A stretch of 64,000 nucleotides of DNA, taken from Ostrinia nubilalis (Eukaryota; Arthropoda; Insecta; Lepidoptera; Crambidae). Below, one piece after another: positions 1 through 9,667 of this stretch (positions within the stretch are counted from its first letter, which is position 1; the number at the start of each line of letters is the position of its first letter). Where the stretch lies: contig NC_087117.1 of the NCBI RefSeq assembly GCF_963855985.1, forward strand, positions 3,731,001-3,795,000, given 5' to 3'. The position numbers were made by a program, and so were the translations under genes. The notes under the pieces were generated by a model. It searched no databases. It worked only from the letters and a program-made list of their open reading frames with translations, and was not told the DNA's origin.

Positions 1-345
1 GAAACTGGGTCCAATATGAGAGATGGTGTCTCGTTAGATGTCCAACTTATAGAAGATGGGGGCAACAACCTTTGGAACTGCGTGAATTGCCACTTAAATG
101 AAATATCGATGAAACGAAGATTAGCTTCTACAGAAGAAGTACCTATACCGAATCACCAATCCAGAGAATCCATTTAGTGAATCCATACAGGAAGAAATGA
201 CACTCAAAAGAACATGGGTGTTTAACTCTAGATACAGTTGAGACTCCAAACTGCATCTTTAGATACTGCAAACGGTCTAATCGGAGCTTTAGGGGACAAA
301 GCAAAAAAGCCCAGGCAGAGAAAGAAAAAGCTTGTTCTGAAGTTA
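1..345 (+). pseudogene. Endogenous orthomyxovirus PB1-like fragment (C-terminal part), diverged
   Basis: This stretch aligns by eye, with many substitutions, to the 3' part of the PB1-like units further right (about 24275-24560). The shared order is a tract reading GTCCAACTTATAGAAGATGG (unit: GTCCAATTAATAGAAGATGG), then the CACTTAAATGA/CACCTGAATGA tract, the AATCCATT-AGTGA tract, and ACTCAAAAGA.CATGGGTG. No open frame spans it; stop codons interrupt every frame. It is cut by the window edge. It is clearly more diverged from the array than the array copies are from each other, so it is an older copy or derives from a different virus lineage. The family call rests on the motifs seen in the array units. 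Confidence 0.55.
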
Positions 346-716
346 TAAGCATTTTGAATATGTTAGACCCTACGATTCTTCTTGAGTTTCCCTCCTCATC
401 GGTTTCAATGCGGACTCACATTTTATCTATCTTGAACATTATGAAAGAACACATTACGCTCTGTGTTGTTGATGGGTGCGACGAGCGAGTGAGTGAGATG
501 GCGATATGTGAGGAGCGTTTCTCTCGCTCACTCAACTCTCTAGTTTGGTTTCAGTTTTATAATAATAAAAAAAAATTATGTATGCATTTATGTATGTATG
601 TAGGTACGACATAATAAAACTTACTTAGACCCACCCGCAATACAAAATGTAACAAGATCTACGAAAAATCGCAACGCAAGAAATAGTACGAAAGTTACAC
701 GCACGGCGTCAACGTC
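346..716. other. No gene recognised; short simple-sequence tract
   Basis: Only short open frames with no recognisable product are present. A small (TATG)n-like run lies near 580-602, followed by AATAAAA at about 611, which could be a decayed element end. Confidence 0.5.
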
Positions 717-1055
717 ATGTATTCGCACAAGAAAACGGACGGACAAACAAAGATAACGGTGATCAGAGGACGTGCTAGGAACATAACCCTAACACACGAC
801 CGTAAGATGGTACAAACAAAACCGAAACCGGAACCAGAACCGGAACCGGCAGACGAAGACGAAGACACGGCGGACTGGACTAACATAAAATCAGACTGGA
901 ACGAGATCCTCCAAATCGACATAGAAAATTACATAGATCTGAATCAGAATCTGGACCCGGGACCTGATCGCAGACCGGTTCTTCGCCGACGTGTCTTGAG
1001 ACTCAGCATGCGCTGGGTCGCACCAGATTGTCTAACTTCCCAGGTTAAGGGATGA
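717..1055 (+). CDS. Unrecognised 112-aa ORF, partly repeated elsewhere in the window
   Basis: The predicted peptide has a basic N-terminus and a PEPEPEPADEDEDTADW acidic stretch, then the segment WNEILQIDIENYIDLNQNLD. The latter segment recurs nearly unchanged at about 56580-56657, where it is joined to a Jockey ORF1 remnant. I do not recognise the family. The recurrence suggests part of a mobile element rather than a host gene. There is no signal peptide or membrane segment. The 3' end runs into a different repeat. It may be only a fragment of a longer decayed frame. Confidence 0.35.
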   Translation: MYSHKKTDGQTKITVIRGRARNITLTHDRKMVQTKPKPEPEPEPADEDEDTADWTNIKSDWNEILQIDIENYIDLNQNLDPGPDRRPVLRRRVLRLSMRWVAPDCLTSQVKG

Positions 1056-1099
1056 TGCGAGCTGTGGATGTGGGGAGTTCGAGGAGGACCGCCACCACA

Positions 1100-1490
1100 T
1101 AACCCGTAGCGGTAGCACTGTCCCCTGTATAGGGGGACATTCGTGAGGAGCTACTGCAGGAAGTCGTGCTGGAAACGCACGGCCCTGCTTGGTACCCCGA
1201 TCTCGTTGCAACAGAGTCGAACTTCAACCGGCTCAAGGCGTTTGCGTACAAGTGGCATGAGCAAGAGAGACGAACAGCCGCAAACAGGTCGGCGCCATAG
1301 GGTGCCACCCGTTTCGTGTTAGTAGCAGCCTCAGAACGGGGAGAGCCCTTCATAGGGACAAGGATAAGAACAAAGAACTTGTAGAAAGTCAAGCATTGCG
1401 CGTGGCGGAGTGCAACATGCCACGGCAGACGCAGTTCCGCGCACATCTCTCGCGATTTGGGCCAGTTATAACCGGAAGGTTGGAATGGCC
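1100..1490 (+). repeat. Degenerate TE-derived segment, copy 1 (related to 11600-11890)
   Basis: Two blocks are shared with 11600-11890. The first has coding character (around 1140-1300: ...GPAWYPDLVATE... in one frame, matching ...RPAWYSDLVSSE... at about 11630-11670). The second runs GGGACAAGGA...AACTTGTAG..AGTCAAG, then GTGGAGTGCAA and GGCCAGTATAACCGCAAGGT-like tracts. Both copies are full of stops. The element of origin is not recognised; a retroelement gag or tail is possible. Confidence 0.45.
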
Positions 1491-1935
1491 GTGGGCGGTG
1501 GTGGGTTGGGTGGCGCCTCGTTACTCTCCGCCACCTGCGCCCGAGCCACCCAGTCGCGCCGCAGTACGTCTCCGCAGAAGCGTCGAGGCCCGTCTCCGCG
1601 CCCTCCAGCTCGGTGCGAAGCAGCACCACCGCGACGCGCGCCCGTCTCCGCCGTAGGCGTTGAGAGTCCCGCCGTCGCGAATACGAGTATCGAGAGCGAT
1701 ATCGCCATCCCTCTCCCGCGAATTGGACGCTATCTACCCGCGACAGTGACGCTTTTTTGTGTTGTGCCGTGCAAAAATAGGGCAAGTGAGGGTAGGCTGA
1801 CATTGAAGAGTACCCACCGAATATTTGCAAAAATATCACGGAGGTACTCGTTCACCGCGACTAACCTCACTAAAACTTTTTATTCTCCGACCCGCGAAGA
1901 ATCGCGATATTCCGACATCCTGCAAGTCCTGCAAA

Positions 1936-3593
1936 ATGTCGGACGGCGAGGAAGTGCCGCCCCCACAGCGCCAGCCGGCGTACAGGCCTCTTGCGAGGCC
2001 CGCTCAGCCCGCCGCCGCCGCCACGAGCGGCCAGCCGAGGCAGCGCCCGGCCGCGCTCAGCCGCGAGCCGACCGCAGCGACCCAGCAAGGGCCCCCCGCC
2101 CCCCTCCCCGGCCGCGACAGCCACCGCCGCCCCAGACACCACCCGGACTCCTCAGAGGGGTCGCTCCCGAGGAGAAGGGACCAAGAGTCGGGCCCTCGCC
2201 GAAGCAGAGGGCATCGACACCCGAACCACAAATCTCACCGATAGAGAGGTATGTCCCGGGATACCGCGGGGAAAACACCCTGCGGACCCCTACCGCATCC
2301 CCGGTCGGGTCCGCCTCAGCGCCCGCTTCGCCATCCGCCCACGGCTCCTCGGCCCGTTTCTCCTCGGAGGGCCGATCAGGCACGACAGCCGAAGGCAGCC
2401 AGCCGAGTGGGACGCTGGCCCCCCAGGTGGTCTCCGACGAGGACTACCTGGACTACGTAGCAGCTACGTCGTAGCTCCTCGGCCGGCCTCATCTAACTCC
2501 ACGGCCCCAACGTCCTACGCGGCGTTGAACAGCCCCGCGCGGACGTACGCCGCGACACTGAGTGCTCCCTCCCCCCACCCGCCACAACCGGAACAGGGGC
2601 AAGAGGTCGAGCTGATGGACGTAGCGCCACCTACGACCGACCCCGCCACGACCGCACGCAAGCAACGGGCTTACCCACCAATAGTGGTGGAGAAACTGCC
2701 AAACTGGACTCAGCACTTTCGGGAGCTGAGCCAGAAGTTGGGGCATCCTCCAAACGCACGGCCCTACAAAGCTGGTGTGCGCTTCATCGCACGCACACCA
2801 GAAGAGTACAGGGTGGTACAGCGCCACCTAGTCGAGGCAGCAGGGCAAGACCAGAACCTGCACTGGTTCTGCTACTCGCTGCCGACGAAGCTCCCCACGA
2901 AGGTGGCCATCCGAGGCCTCCCTGCAGACACCGACCCTGCCGAACTCAAGGCGGCCCTCGACAAGCTGGGCTTCAACGTCCAGCACGTAAAGCACATCCC
3001 CCCGAGGAGAGGCAGAGCAGGCTGCCTATACCACGTTCAACTGGACCACCTGGACCAGCAGGAGCTCTCCCGCCTCTACGCGGTGACTGAGCTCCTGTAC
3101 ATGCCAGGCATTGTGGTCGAGGCCTGGCGAGGACGCAGCGGACCCGCCCAATGCCATCGCTGCCAGATGTTCGGCCATGCCTCCGCTGGCTGCCACCGCC
3201 CGCCGAGATGCGTGCGCTGTGGGGAGGGGCACATTGTCGCGGACTGCCCCCACCCGCACGACCACACCCCCAAGTGCGCGAACTGTAAAGCCGCGCACAC
3301 GGCGAAAGACCGCCGCTGCCCCGCCTTCATGCGTGAGGCACGCGCAAAGGGGGCCAAAACGCACCCCCCCATACCAGACCAGGGGGGTCGCCCAGCTAAG
3401 GTAGGCCACCGCCCGCCCCCTCCAGGGACAGCGAGGCAACCACGCCCTACCCCGGCGCTACACCAACCACGCCCTGCCCCGGTGTCGTCTAACACGCACC
3501 AAACGGCAGAAGGCCCAATCCAGGGCGCAACGCTGATGGCCCCAGCAAACCCCCCAACAGACCGTACAGCCCGCCCTCAACATGCACCTGCGT
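1936..3593 (+). pseudogene. Jockey-clade non-LTR retrotransposon ORF1 (gag-like nucleic-acid-binding protein), frameshifted
   Basis: The intact antisense copy at 7094-9199 identifies this as the ORF1 protein of a Jockey/X-element-type non-LTR retrotransposon, which coats the element RNA. The likely start is ATG 1936 (MSDGEE..., parallel to MSDDDE... in the other copy). The protein is spread over three frames, with changes near 2150 and 2465. It contains a Pro/Ser/Arg-rich N-terminal half and a PRE_C2HC-like domain (LPTKVAIRGLPADTDP at about 2890-2940). Three zinc knuckles follow at 3152-3320 (CHRCQMFGHASAGC, CVRCGEGHIVADC, CANCKAAHTAKDRRC). The C-terminus breaks off where the phenuivirus-like nucleoprotein sequence begins on the same strand. 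No ORF2 follows. It cannot make a normal ORF1 protein. Confidence 0.85.
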
Positions 3594-4555
3594 CCTCGCG
3601 ACGCCGAAATGACTTCAAGAGTGGAGACGGTGTTGACTCTCAGTGCAGCAGAGAAGAGGGAGCTGTTCGCAGTTCTAGGGAAAACAGACGATGAGACACG
3701 AGAGGTGTTTGGCCTGTCCCTCACAGACACTGAATGGGCGTCAACGCTTCACATCAGCCAGGTGGTGGCATATCAGGGATTTGACCCGTTGAGGGTGATT
3801 GCCGAGTTTATGAAGAAAGGAAAAGCATCGCCTGGGGAAGAGATGAGGGGACGTGAGCGTGCAGGTGTGTGTGGGTACCAATCCAAAGGTGGACCTGCAG
3901 TTCCTGCTCACCCTTTTCATAACCAGAGGGAACAAACAATGCGGCTAAGATACTCCTCAAGTGTGACTCATCAGTGAAGAATGTCATACAGCGGAAGTGC
4001 AACCAGTATGGCATCAGCACTACAGCCAAAGCTGGGGCTGGTCCACTAGGACCATCAGTAATCACTCTGGCCAGGCTGTCACAGGCGTTTGCCCCAGCCA
4101 CTGCCTCAATAATATTGGGCCATTCCATAGCCGGCAACCTTAGGACAAAATTGTTTTCTGGGGTTGTGCTTCCGATAATAATCATGACCCACACGATCTT
4201 CCCGGCCCTTTTGAGGGAGACAGACAGTGAGCTCATTGAACTGGCTAAATACCTCAATATGGAGATGTCTATAATGCTGAGCACCCCGAAGGATAAGAGG
4301 AAGATGGCTGGGATGACCATGTCAGACCTGCTAGAACAATCAGAGTCTTTTGTCATGGCTGCAGTTAAAGGGTCCGTGTCCACCCCTGCCATAAAGAAGA
4401 AGGCGCTGATCAAAGCTGGTGTTCTGATGGCCAATGACACCTTCTCGCCGACTGTTCAGGCCATGATCGGCTTGTGCGGGAGGTTACACTCCCTGGGGTC
4501 TGAGACATATGCATCTGCCACGAAGAAGATGGCAGAGTTCACGGCCCCAAACTAA
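3594..4555 (+). pseudogene. Endogenous phenuivirus-type nucleoprotein (N) gene, broken
   Basis: A copy of a negative-strand RNA virus gene in the genome, by eye a nucleocapsid protein of the Phenuiviridae (phlebo-/tenuivirus group), which encapsidates viral RNA. The apparent N start is ATG 3609. Supporting features in order: the N-terminal helix with VAYQGFDPLRVIAEF (3755-3800), the block LLTLFITRGN (about 3900-3935), LARLSQAFA (about 4065), and a helical C-terminal half ending at the stop at 4553-4555. Total coding span is near 315 codons, closer to the longer tenuivirus-like N than to the roughly 245-aa phlebovirus N. The frame is broken twice, near 3845 and 3940, so no full N can be made. 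The last 193 codons remain open. It abuts a Jockey ORF1 on the same strand. Confidence 0.75.
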
Positions 4556-4639
4556 ACCGGGATCATGGGGAAGCACCGAGCCTGATCCCGAATCCAACGG
4601 TGCGTAACGAGGCTCATGTGAGATGAGGACTGTCACAGT

Positions 4640-4970
4640 CGGGGACGTGAGCGTACAGGTGTGTGTGGGTGCCAATCCAAAGGTGGACCTGCAGTTCCTG
4701 CTCACCCTTTTCATAACCAGAGGGAACAATGTGGCTAAGATACTCCTCAAGTGTGACTCATCAGTGAAGGATGTCATACAGCGGAAGTGCAACCAGTATG
4801 GCATCAGCACTACAGCCAAAGCTGGGGCTGGTCCACTAGGACCATCAGTAATCACTCTGGCCAGGCTGTCACAGGCGTTTGCCCCTGCCACTGCCTTAAT
4901 AATATTGGGCCATTCCATAGCCGGCAACCTTAGGACCAAACTGTTTTCTGGGGTTGTGACCATTATTTAA
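4640..4970 (+). pseudogene. Second, partial copy of the phenuivirus-type N gene
   Basis: This segment repeats 3853-4169 at high identity (a few substitutions and one small indel), covering the central part of N. It ends abruptly after GGGGTTGTG, where copy 1 continues. The 115-codon frame here is uninterrupted, unlike the same region of copy 1. The 85 bp between the copies (4556-4640) contain GGATCATGGGG...CCTGATCC and resemble neither copy. The truncation at both ends points to duplication or template jumping rather than a second viral gene. Confidence 0.75.
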
Positions 4971-5190
4971 AAAATAAATTTATATTGACAACAGATAAAT
5001 ACTATCTGAATAAATATTGTAAAAGACTTATAGCGAATTCGCTATCATATTAAATAAAATATTCAGCCATTAATTTGGTTAACCAAACTGCTTTTATTGA
5101 GCAGAACATGGATGTTCGACCCTTGGAATCTCTTCCAAATCATAATTTAAATTACATCATAAGACTATAGAGGATAACTCTAGCATACAA
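4971..5190. other. AT-rich interval, no gene recognised
   Basis: AT-rich sequence follows the N copy (ATTATTTAAAAAATAAATTT), with no coding signal. Confidence 0.4.
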
Positions 5191-5209
5191 AATTCGGGTA
5201 CAAAAACAT

Positions 5210-5420
5210 TTCAATGTTTTAATTTAGTGCATCAAAATATACAAGGCTTCTCCAGCAAAGACTTGGAAAATTGAGTTATTTATCCAAGAATTGAATATTC
5301 ATGTCTTATGTTTAACGGAACATTGGCGCAGGCAATATGAACTAAAGATGAGCAGTTTGACTTTAGAGCCAAACACTCTTGCGTCCAACAGGTGCATCGC
5401 ATAGTCGAGCACACGTTAGC
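5210..5420 (+). mobile_element. Non-LTR retrotransposon ORF2 endonuclease N-terminus, fragment
   Basis: One frame reads ...HQNIQGFSSKDLE, then after a one-base change LFIQELNIHVLCLTEHW. This resembles the start of the APE-type endonuclease of CR1/Crack-like LINEs (the family motif is N.QG/L..K...E..., then the LTEHWL motif). It is frameshifted and has no reverse transcriptase after it. The clade is uncertain. Confidence 0.5.
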
Positions 5421-5439
5421 TGGCTTTTACAACCACAAC

Positions 5440-5945
5440 AACTAAAATCTTTTACGCCCAACTGCGGTCCCCTTCGACCCGTTCCTTTTTCTCACGGTGT
5501 CGGCACGTGCCCGGCCGCAGAAACCAGAAGACGTTCAACGGCCAGAAGTTTGAGGACACGGCGGTGAATAGTGATCACGGCAAAATAGTGAAACAGACAG
5601 AAATTGTGTGTTGTGCAGTGGTACGGGCGGGACATAGTGTCGCGGGGTGCAATAAGTAGAAAGACTCGAATACGTCGCAACGGTGTGACATAGCGAAGGA
5701 AAAAGATGTTTTCAGTGTCTACGCTTCCGCGCGCGTGCACAATTGTAAAAGGAACAAGTGCAATATAGACGGATATGATAGTGTTCACCATCGTTCGCTC
5801 CATTAGGCCAAAAGGAAGTAGCACAGTGAAGTCGTCGGTTCAACATGGACGGTGAAGGGCACGCAAGCTGTCAAGGACAGAATTTAAAAGTAAATTAGAA
5901 AAAAAGAATAAAGATGTTTATTTTCAAACAATACGGTCTTTCATT
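5440..5945. other. Possible leader/LTR-type sequence upstream of the BEL/Pao coding fragment
   Basis: No convincing gene. The segment has a mixed composition and lies immediately upstream of BEL/Pao protease sequence, so it may be a decayed 5' part of that element. No matching second LTR was found. Confidence 0.25.
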
Positions 5946-6850
5946 TTGCTCTCTTCGTACAATCTTCGTATCGAATTATGTAGAGAATCACAGGCCTTCC
6001 TCAAGATAGTGCCTGTTCAGATTCGTGGCCCGCGCAAGAAGATCAACACTCACACTCTGCTCGACGACGGGTCGACAATCACGCTCATCGACGAAGAAGG
6101 AGAAAAAGAAAGAAGGCAGACCGCGGGAGCCTCTCCAGTAGAAGCCATCGGGAGTGCGTGGGTGGACACCTCTGCCTCCCGAAGGCTCAACATCGCGATC
6201 AACCGGTCCGGGCAGTGCAAGCAACACCGCATACGAGCGCGCACAATCAAGAACCTGAAGCTGTCACCGCAGAGTGTCAAGAGTGAAGACCTAGTGAGAT
6301 GCGAACATCTGAGTGACATAAGTGAAAGTGTAGTGCTACATAGTGCGCGGCTACAGATACTGATCGGCCAGGACAATTGGCACCTGCTCGTCGCACAGGA
6401 GCAAAGAATAGGTAAGCGACACCAACCTATCGCTTCACTAACGCCGCTCGGCTGGGTGCTACACGGCGCGTGCAGTCGCACCGTCGGACATAGAGTGCAC
6501 TTCACGCAAGAAATAGAGAGCGATGATCGCCTTAACTCGGAGCTCAAGAACTTCTTTTCGTTGGAGGCTTTGACTATTGCCCCTAAGTTGCCTCGCAACG
6601 ACCCGAAGCCCGAGCACTGAAGATATTGGATGAAAAAACCACACGGTTAGTGGATGGGCGTTTCCACACCGGGATGTTGTGGAAGGCTGAAGATGTCAAG
6701 ATGCCTGAAAACCGAGACTACGCCCTCAGGAGGCTGGAAGCCACTGAAAGAATAATAGAAAAGGAGCCGGAGGTCAAGGGCAAAGTCATTAAACAAATGA
6801 AGGCCCTGGTGGAGAAAGGCTATGCAGAGCTCGCGCCCGCCGATCATCAT
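5946..6850 (+). mobile_element. BEL/Pao LTR retrotransposon pol fragment (protease to RT N-terminus)
   Basis: The 224-codon frame 5946-6620 begins with the BEL/Pao aspartic protease. It has VQIRGPRKKINTHTLLDDGS, with the catalytic DDGS at about 6062-6073. It continues through the linker with the hallmark LIGQDNWHLLVA (about 6361-6393) and LTPLGWVLHG. A second frame, 6626-6850, carries GMLWKAEDVKMPENRDYALRR and a KGYAELAP tail, the region just before the RT fingers. The polyprotein is then interrupted at about 6850 by an antisense Jockey element and resumes at 9544. A stop and frame change between the two frames show decay. Confidence 0.8.
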
Positions 6851-9480
6851 CCTGGCTTCTTCGGCTTGTTAGGCCGGTGCGGGTCTCGAGCTTTACGCTC
6901 ATTACCCGGGCTTCTTCTCGGGCAGACTCTTCCGTCCGGTGGCTGTGTTCGCCTCATTGCGAGGCGTTAGTCTCCACCCTAGCGCCCTGGGCCCGCCCTC
7001 GGCGCGGTACAACCCACCGGGTGAGTCGACGTTCGTCGAGGCCCAGTGAGCTACCAGCGAGCAGGCGGGCGAGCGAGGCGCCAGGGGAGATTCCTACTCC
7101 AGGTTGAACCTCTGGCGGAGCAGCGCAAGGTTACGCTGCGCCGTCTCCCGCAGGTCTTCCTCTCCGTACGCCAGGTCGGACAGGACCTGGACGATCGTGT
7201 CCGTCGCTTGGCGCACGAAGGAGGTGGGGTCGGCCAGGTGCTCGGGTGGCGGTAGCGGGGGCCACTCGTCCGCTTCCGCCGGAGGGGCGGCGCGGGGGGC
7301 CCCACGTTCGGGCGGCGGCAGCGGCGGCCACTCTTCCGCTTCCGCCTGCGGGGCGGGGCGGGGGGCCGGCCGGGGCGCCGGGGGGAGGGCGCGAGCGAGC
7401 AAGCGCGGGTCCTGCCGCTGCGCCGTGCGCTCGCGCTCCGGTGGTGGCCCTGCTGCGGGCGTCGGGACGCCTCGGGCGGCGCCGCCTGCGGGGGCCGGGG
7501 CGAGTCCCCACTCGCGCTCGACGGCCCCCGCGCGCGCGCCGCCGGGCGTCGCCCCCGGGTGCGGGGTGGGCGCGCGCGAGCGGGGCGCGGCGGCGGCGGG
7601 GGGCGGGGCTGCGTCGCCCGGCCCGTCCGCGCTCGTGCCGCGCCTGGCTCGGCGCCTGCGCCTGCGACGGCCGGCAGGGCGCTCGGGTGGTGGGGCCGTG
7701 CGGCCTTCCTGGCCGCAGGCGGGAGGGGCCGGCGTCTGGGCGACGCCTGGCGCCTCGGGGCCCGGGGGGCGGCGGGCCTCGGGCGGCGGGCGGGTGCCCG
7801 CCTGCTCGGGGCCGGGTCGGTCCGGGTAGGGAGGAGGCACTCGCTCTCCTCGGGCGCGGGCCTCCCGTCGGAAGACGGGGCAGCGCCGGTCGTTGGCGGG
7901 GTGCGCGCTGCCGCAGTTGGCGCAGCGCGGTGGTCGGTCGCGGGGGTGGGGGCACTCCGCAATGATGTGCCCTTCCCCGCATCGCACGCATCGAGGCGGG
8001 CGGTGGCATCCGGCAGACGAGTGGCCGAACGCCTGGCAGCGGTGGCATTGCGCCGGCCCGCTGCGGCCGCGCCAGGCCTCGATGACGACTCCTGGCATGT
8101 GCAGGAGCTCGGTCACCGCGTACAAGCGGGAGAGCTCCTGCCGGTTGAGGCGCGCCAGCTGCGCGTGGTACAGGCAGCCGGAGCGGCCTCGCTTCGGTGG
8201 GATCGGGCGGACGTGTTGGGCCTCGAAGCCCAGCTCTTCTAGAGCGTGCTTGATTTCGGCGGGGTCTGTGGCCGCCGGGAGCCCTCTGATGGCCACTTTG
8301 GTGGGCAGTTCGGAGGACAGCGAGTAGCTGAACCAATGTAGGCCTGGGTCGCTCTCAGCTGCCTCCGTCAGGTGGCGCTGCACCACCCGATATTCCTCGG
8401 GCGTGCGCGCGATAAAACGCACGCCGGACTTGTAGGGGCGCGCGTTCGGTGCATGGCCCAGCTTGTCATACAAGCTCCGGAAGTGGTGAGGCCAGTTCCT
8501 CAGGCTCTCGACCACTATGGGCGGGTAGGAGCGCTGGTGCTGCTCGGTGGTTCGGTGGGGCGCAGGGGCCGCTTCAGTCTGCTCGACCTCCGGGTCCCGT
8601 TGCGGCGGGGGTGAGGAGGGAGCGGTGCTGGTGGCGGCGTATGACCGCTGCGGGCTCTGCAACGCCTCGTACGACGTCGGCGTTGTGGAGTTTGTTCGGT
8701 GGGTAGGCGGGTAGTAAACGTCGCTCCTACCCTCGATCGGTCTCGGAGAGCTGCCCCTGGATGGGGTGCGCGAGACGGAGTGCGGGGTGGAGCGCGAGGT
8801 GTCGGCTCTCACCGGGGAGGCCGTTGGTGAGCGAGGGGGCTGCACGTACCTCTCCACTGGAGATATCCGGGGGGCTGGCGTGGAGGCCCGTTGCGGCGGT
8901 GACGGTCCGGCTCTGAGCCGCTTTTCCTCGGACGTCACGTCGTCCTCCGAGGAGTTCCGGTAGCCTCTGGGTCGGCGGTGGCCGGCTCGGCCTCCCGGGA
9001 GCGGGCCTGGGCAATCTCCCTGGATTCCCGCGGCAGGCCCCGGGCGGGGCTCGGCGGCATTCGCCTGCCTGGGCTGGCCGCGAGCGGTGGCGGCGGAGGT
9101 GTGGGCGCTGGAGTGCGCTTGGGTGGGCCTTCCGATAGGCCGGTATGCTGCGTGGCTCGGAGGGATCGACTCGTACGAGTATTCGTCGTCGTCCGACATT
9201 GTTGGTGTGTTGGGGGTAGGTGGTGAAAAGTTCGATGGGCGGCACTGCTCGCGGCGAATATCCACTTTCGCGGGTATTCTGATACGCACTGGCACAATTC
9301 ACACACAAAAGCGTCTTATCGCGGGTAGGTGGCAAACAATTGTGCGAGAGCGAGATAGCTCTTCGCGGCGCGGGACTCAACGCTTGCGCGGAGTCAGTCG
9401 CAGCGTCGCGGCGAATCGAGGCGCGTGAGGGTAGCAGTCGGGCAGGAGGTCTACGACGCTTTACGCGGAGCCACTCGTGC
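6851..9480 (-). mobile_element. Jockey-clade non-LTR retrotransposon, antisense insertion into BEL/Pao
   Basis: GC-rich block (6851-9480) inserted between the BEL pre-RT region and its RT fingers. It contains the ORF1 described separately, about 240 bp downstream of the ORF1 stop, and about 280 bp of 5' leader upstream. ORF2 (endonuclease/RT) is absent, so the copy is internally deleted or truncated and could move only in trans. Exact target-site duplication was not resolved. Confidence 0.75.
7094..9199 (-). CDS. Jockey-clade ORF1 protein (PRE_C2HC plus zinc knuckles), open reading frame
   Basis: A long uninterrupted frame of about 701 codons from the second methionine (MSDDDEYSYESI, ATG complement at 9197-9199). 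I prefer this start because the sense copy begins MSDGEE at the same place; the frame is open up to 9295. Role by family: ORF1 nucleic-acid-binding protein that packages element RNA. Layout: Pro/Ser/Arg-rich N-terminal third; conserved RSYPPIVVESLRNW; PRE_C2HC-like domain (ELPTKVAIRGLPAATDP, then RLNRQELSRLYAVTELL); three CCHC-type knuckles (about 7880-8060: CHRCQAFGHSSAGC, CVRCGEGHIIAEC, CANCGSAHPANDRRC); a very GC-rich Pro/Arg/Ala-rich tail. The high GC produces long spurious frames on both strands, which I left out. It may still be translatable but lacks ORF2. Confidence 0.8.
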   Translation of the reverse strand: MSDDDEYSYESIPPSHAAYRPIGRPTQAHSSAHTSAATARGQPRQANAAEPRPGPAAGIQGDCPGPLPGGRAGHRRPRGYRNSSEDDVTSEEKRLRAGPSPPQRASTPAPRISPVERYVQPPRSPTASPVRADTSRSTPHSVSRTPSRGSSPRPIEGRSDVYYPPTHRTNSTTPTSYEALQSPQRSYAATSTAPSSPPPQRDPEVEQTEAAPAPHRTTEQHQRSYPPIVVESLRNWPHHFRSLYDKLGHAPNARPYKSGVRFIARTPEEYRVVQRHLTEAAESDPGLHWFSYSLSSELPTKVAIRGLPAATDPAEIKHALEELGFEAQHVRPIPPKRGRSGCLYHAQLARLNRQELSRLYAVTELLHMPGVVIEAWRGRSGPAQCHRCQAFGHSSAGCHRPPRCVRCGEGHIIAECPHPRDRPPRCANCGSAHPANDRRCPVFRREARARGERVPPPYPDRPGPEQAGTRPPPEARRPPGPEAPGVAQTPAPPACGQEGRTAPPPERPAGRRRRRRRARRGTSADGPGDAAPPPAAAAPRSRAPTPHPGATPGGARAGAVEREWGLAPAPAGGAARGVPTPAAGPPPERERTAQRQDPRLLARALPPAPRPAPRPAPQAEAEEWPPLPPPERGAPRAAPPAEADEWPPLPPPEHLADPTSFVRQATDTIVQVLSDLAYGEEDLRETAQRNLALLRQRFNLE

Positions 9481-9543
9481 GCACGACTACCCGCTGCTAA
9501 CGCGACAAAACTCAGGAAGCAGCCCGCCGATAGCAGCAGTAGC

Positions 9544-9665
9544 AAGAAGTGGTACCTGCCCTGCTTCCCGGTCTTCAATCCCCAGAAGCCGGGAAAATTT
9601 AGAATGGTGCACGACGCGGCGGCGAAGACAAGAGGAATGGCACTCAACGACGCGCTTCACATTCA
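9544..9665 (+). mobile_element. BEL/Pao RT fingers fragment (continuation of 5946-6850)
   Basis: The frame reads KKWYLPCFPVFNPQKPGKF, then RMVHDAAAKTRGMALNDAL, the classic start of the BEL/Pao reverse transcriptase. It directly resumes the polyprotein interrupted at 6850 and ends after about 40 residues, so the catalytic RT core is missing. Confidence 0.8.
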
Positions 9666-9667
9666 TG

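Noticed and set aside
1045..1839. 264-codon minus-strand frame
   Set aside because: No recognisable domain; overlaps repeat-derived sequence whose sense is the other strand.
7104..8336. Several long plus-strand and alternative minus-strand frames in the GC-rich block
   Set aside because: They are shadows of the Jockey ORF1 (7094-9199): compositionally biased, without domains, while the ORF1 frame shows PRE_C2HC and zinc knuckles matched by a second copy.
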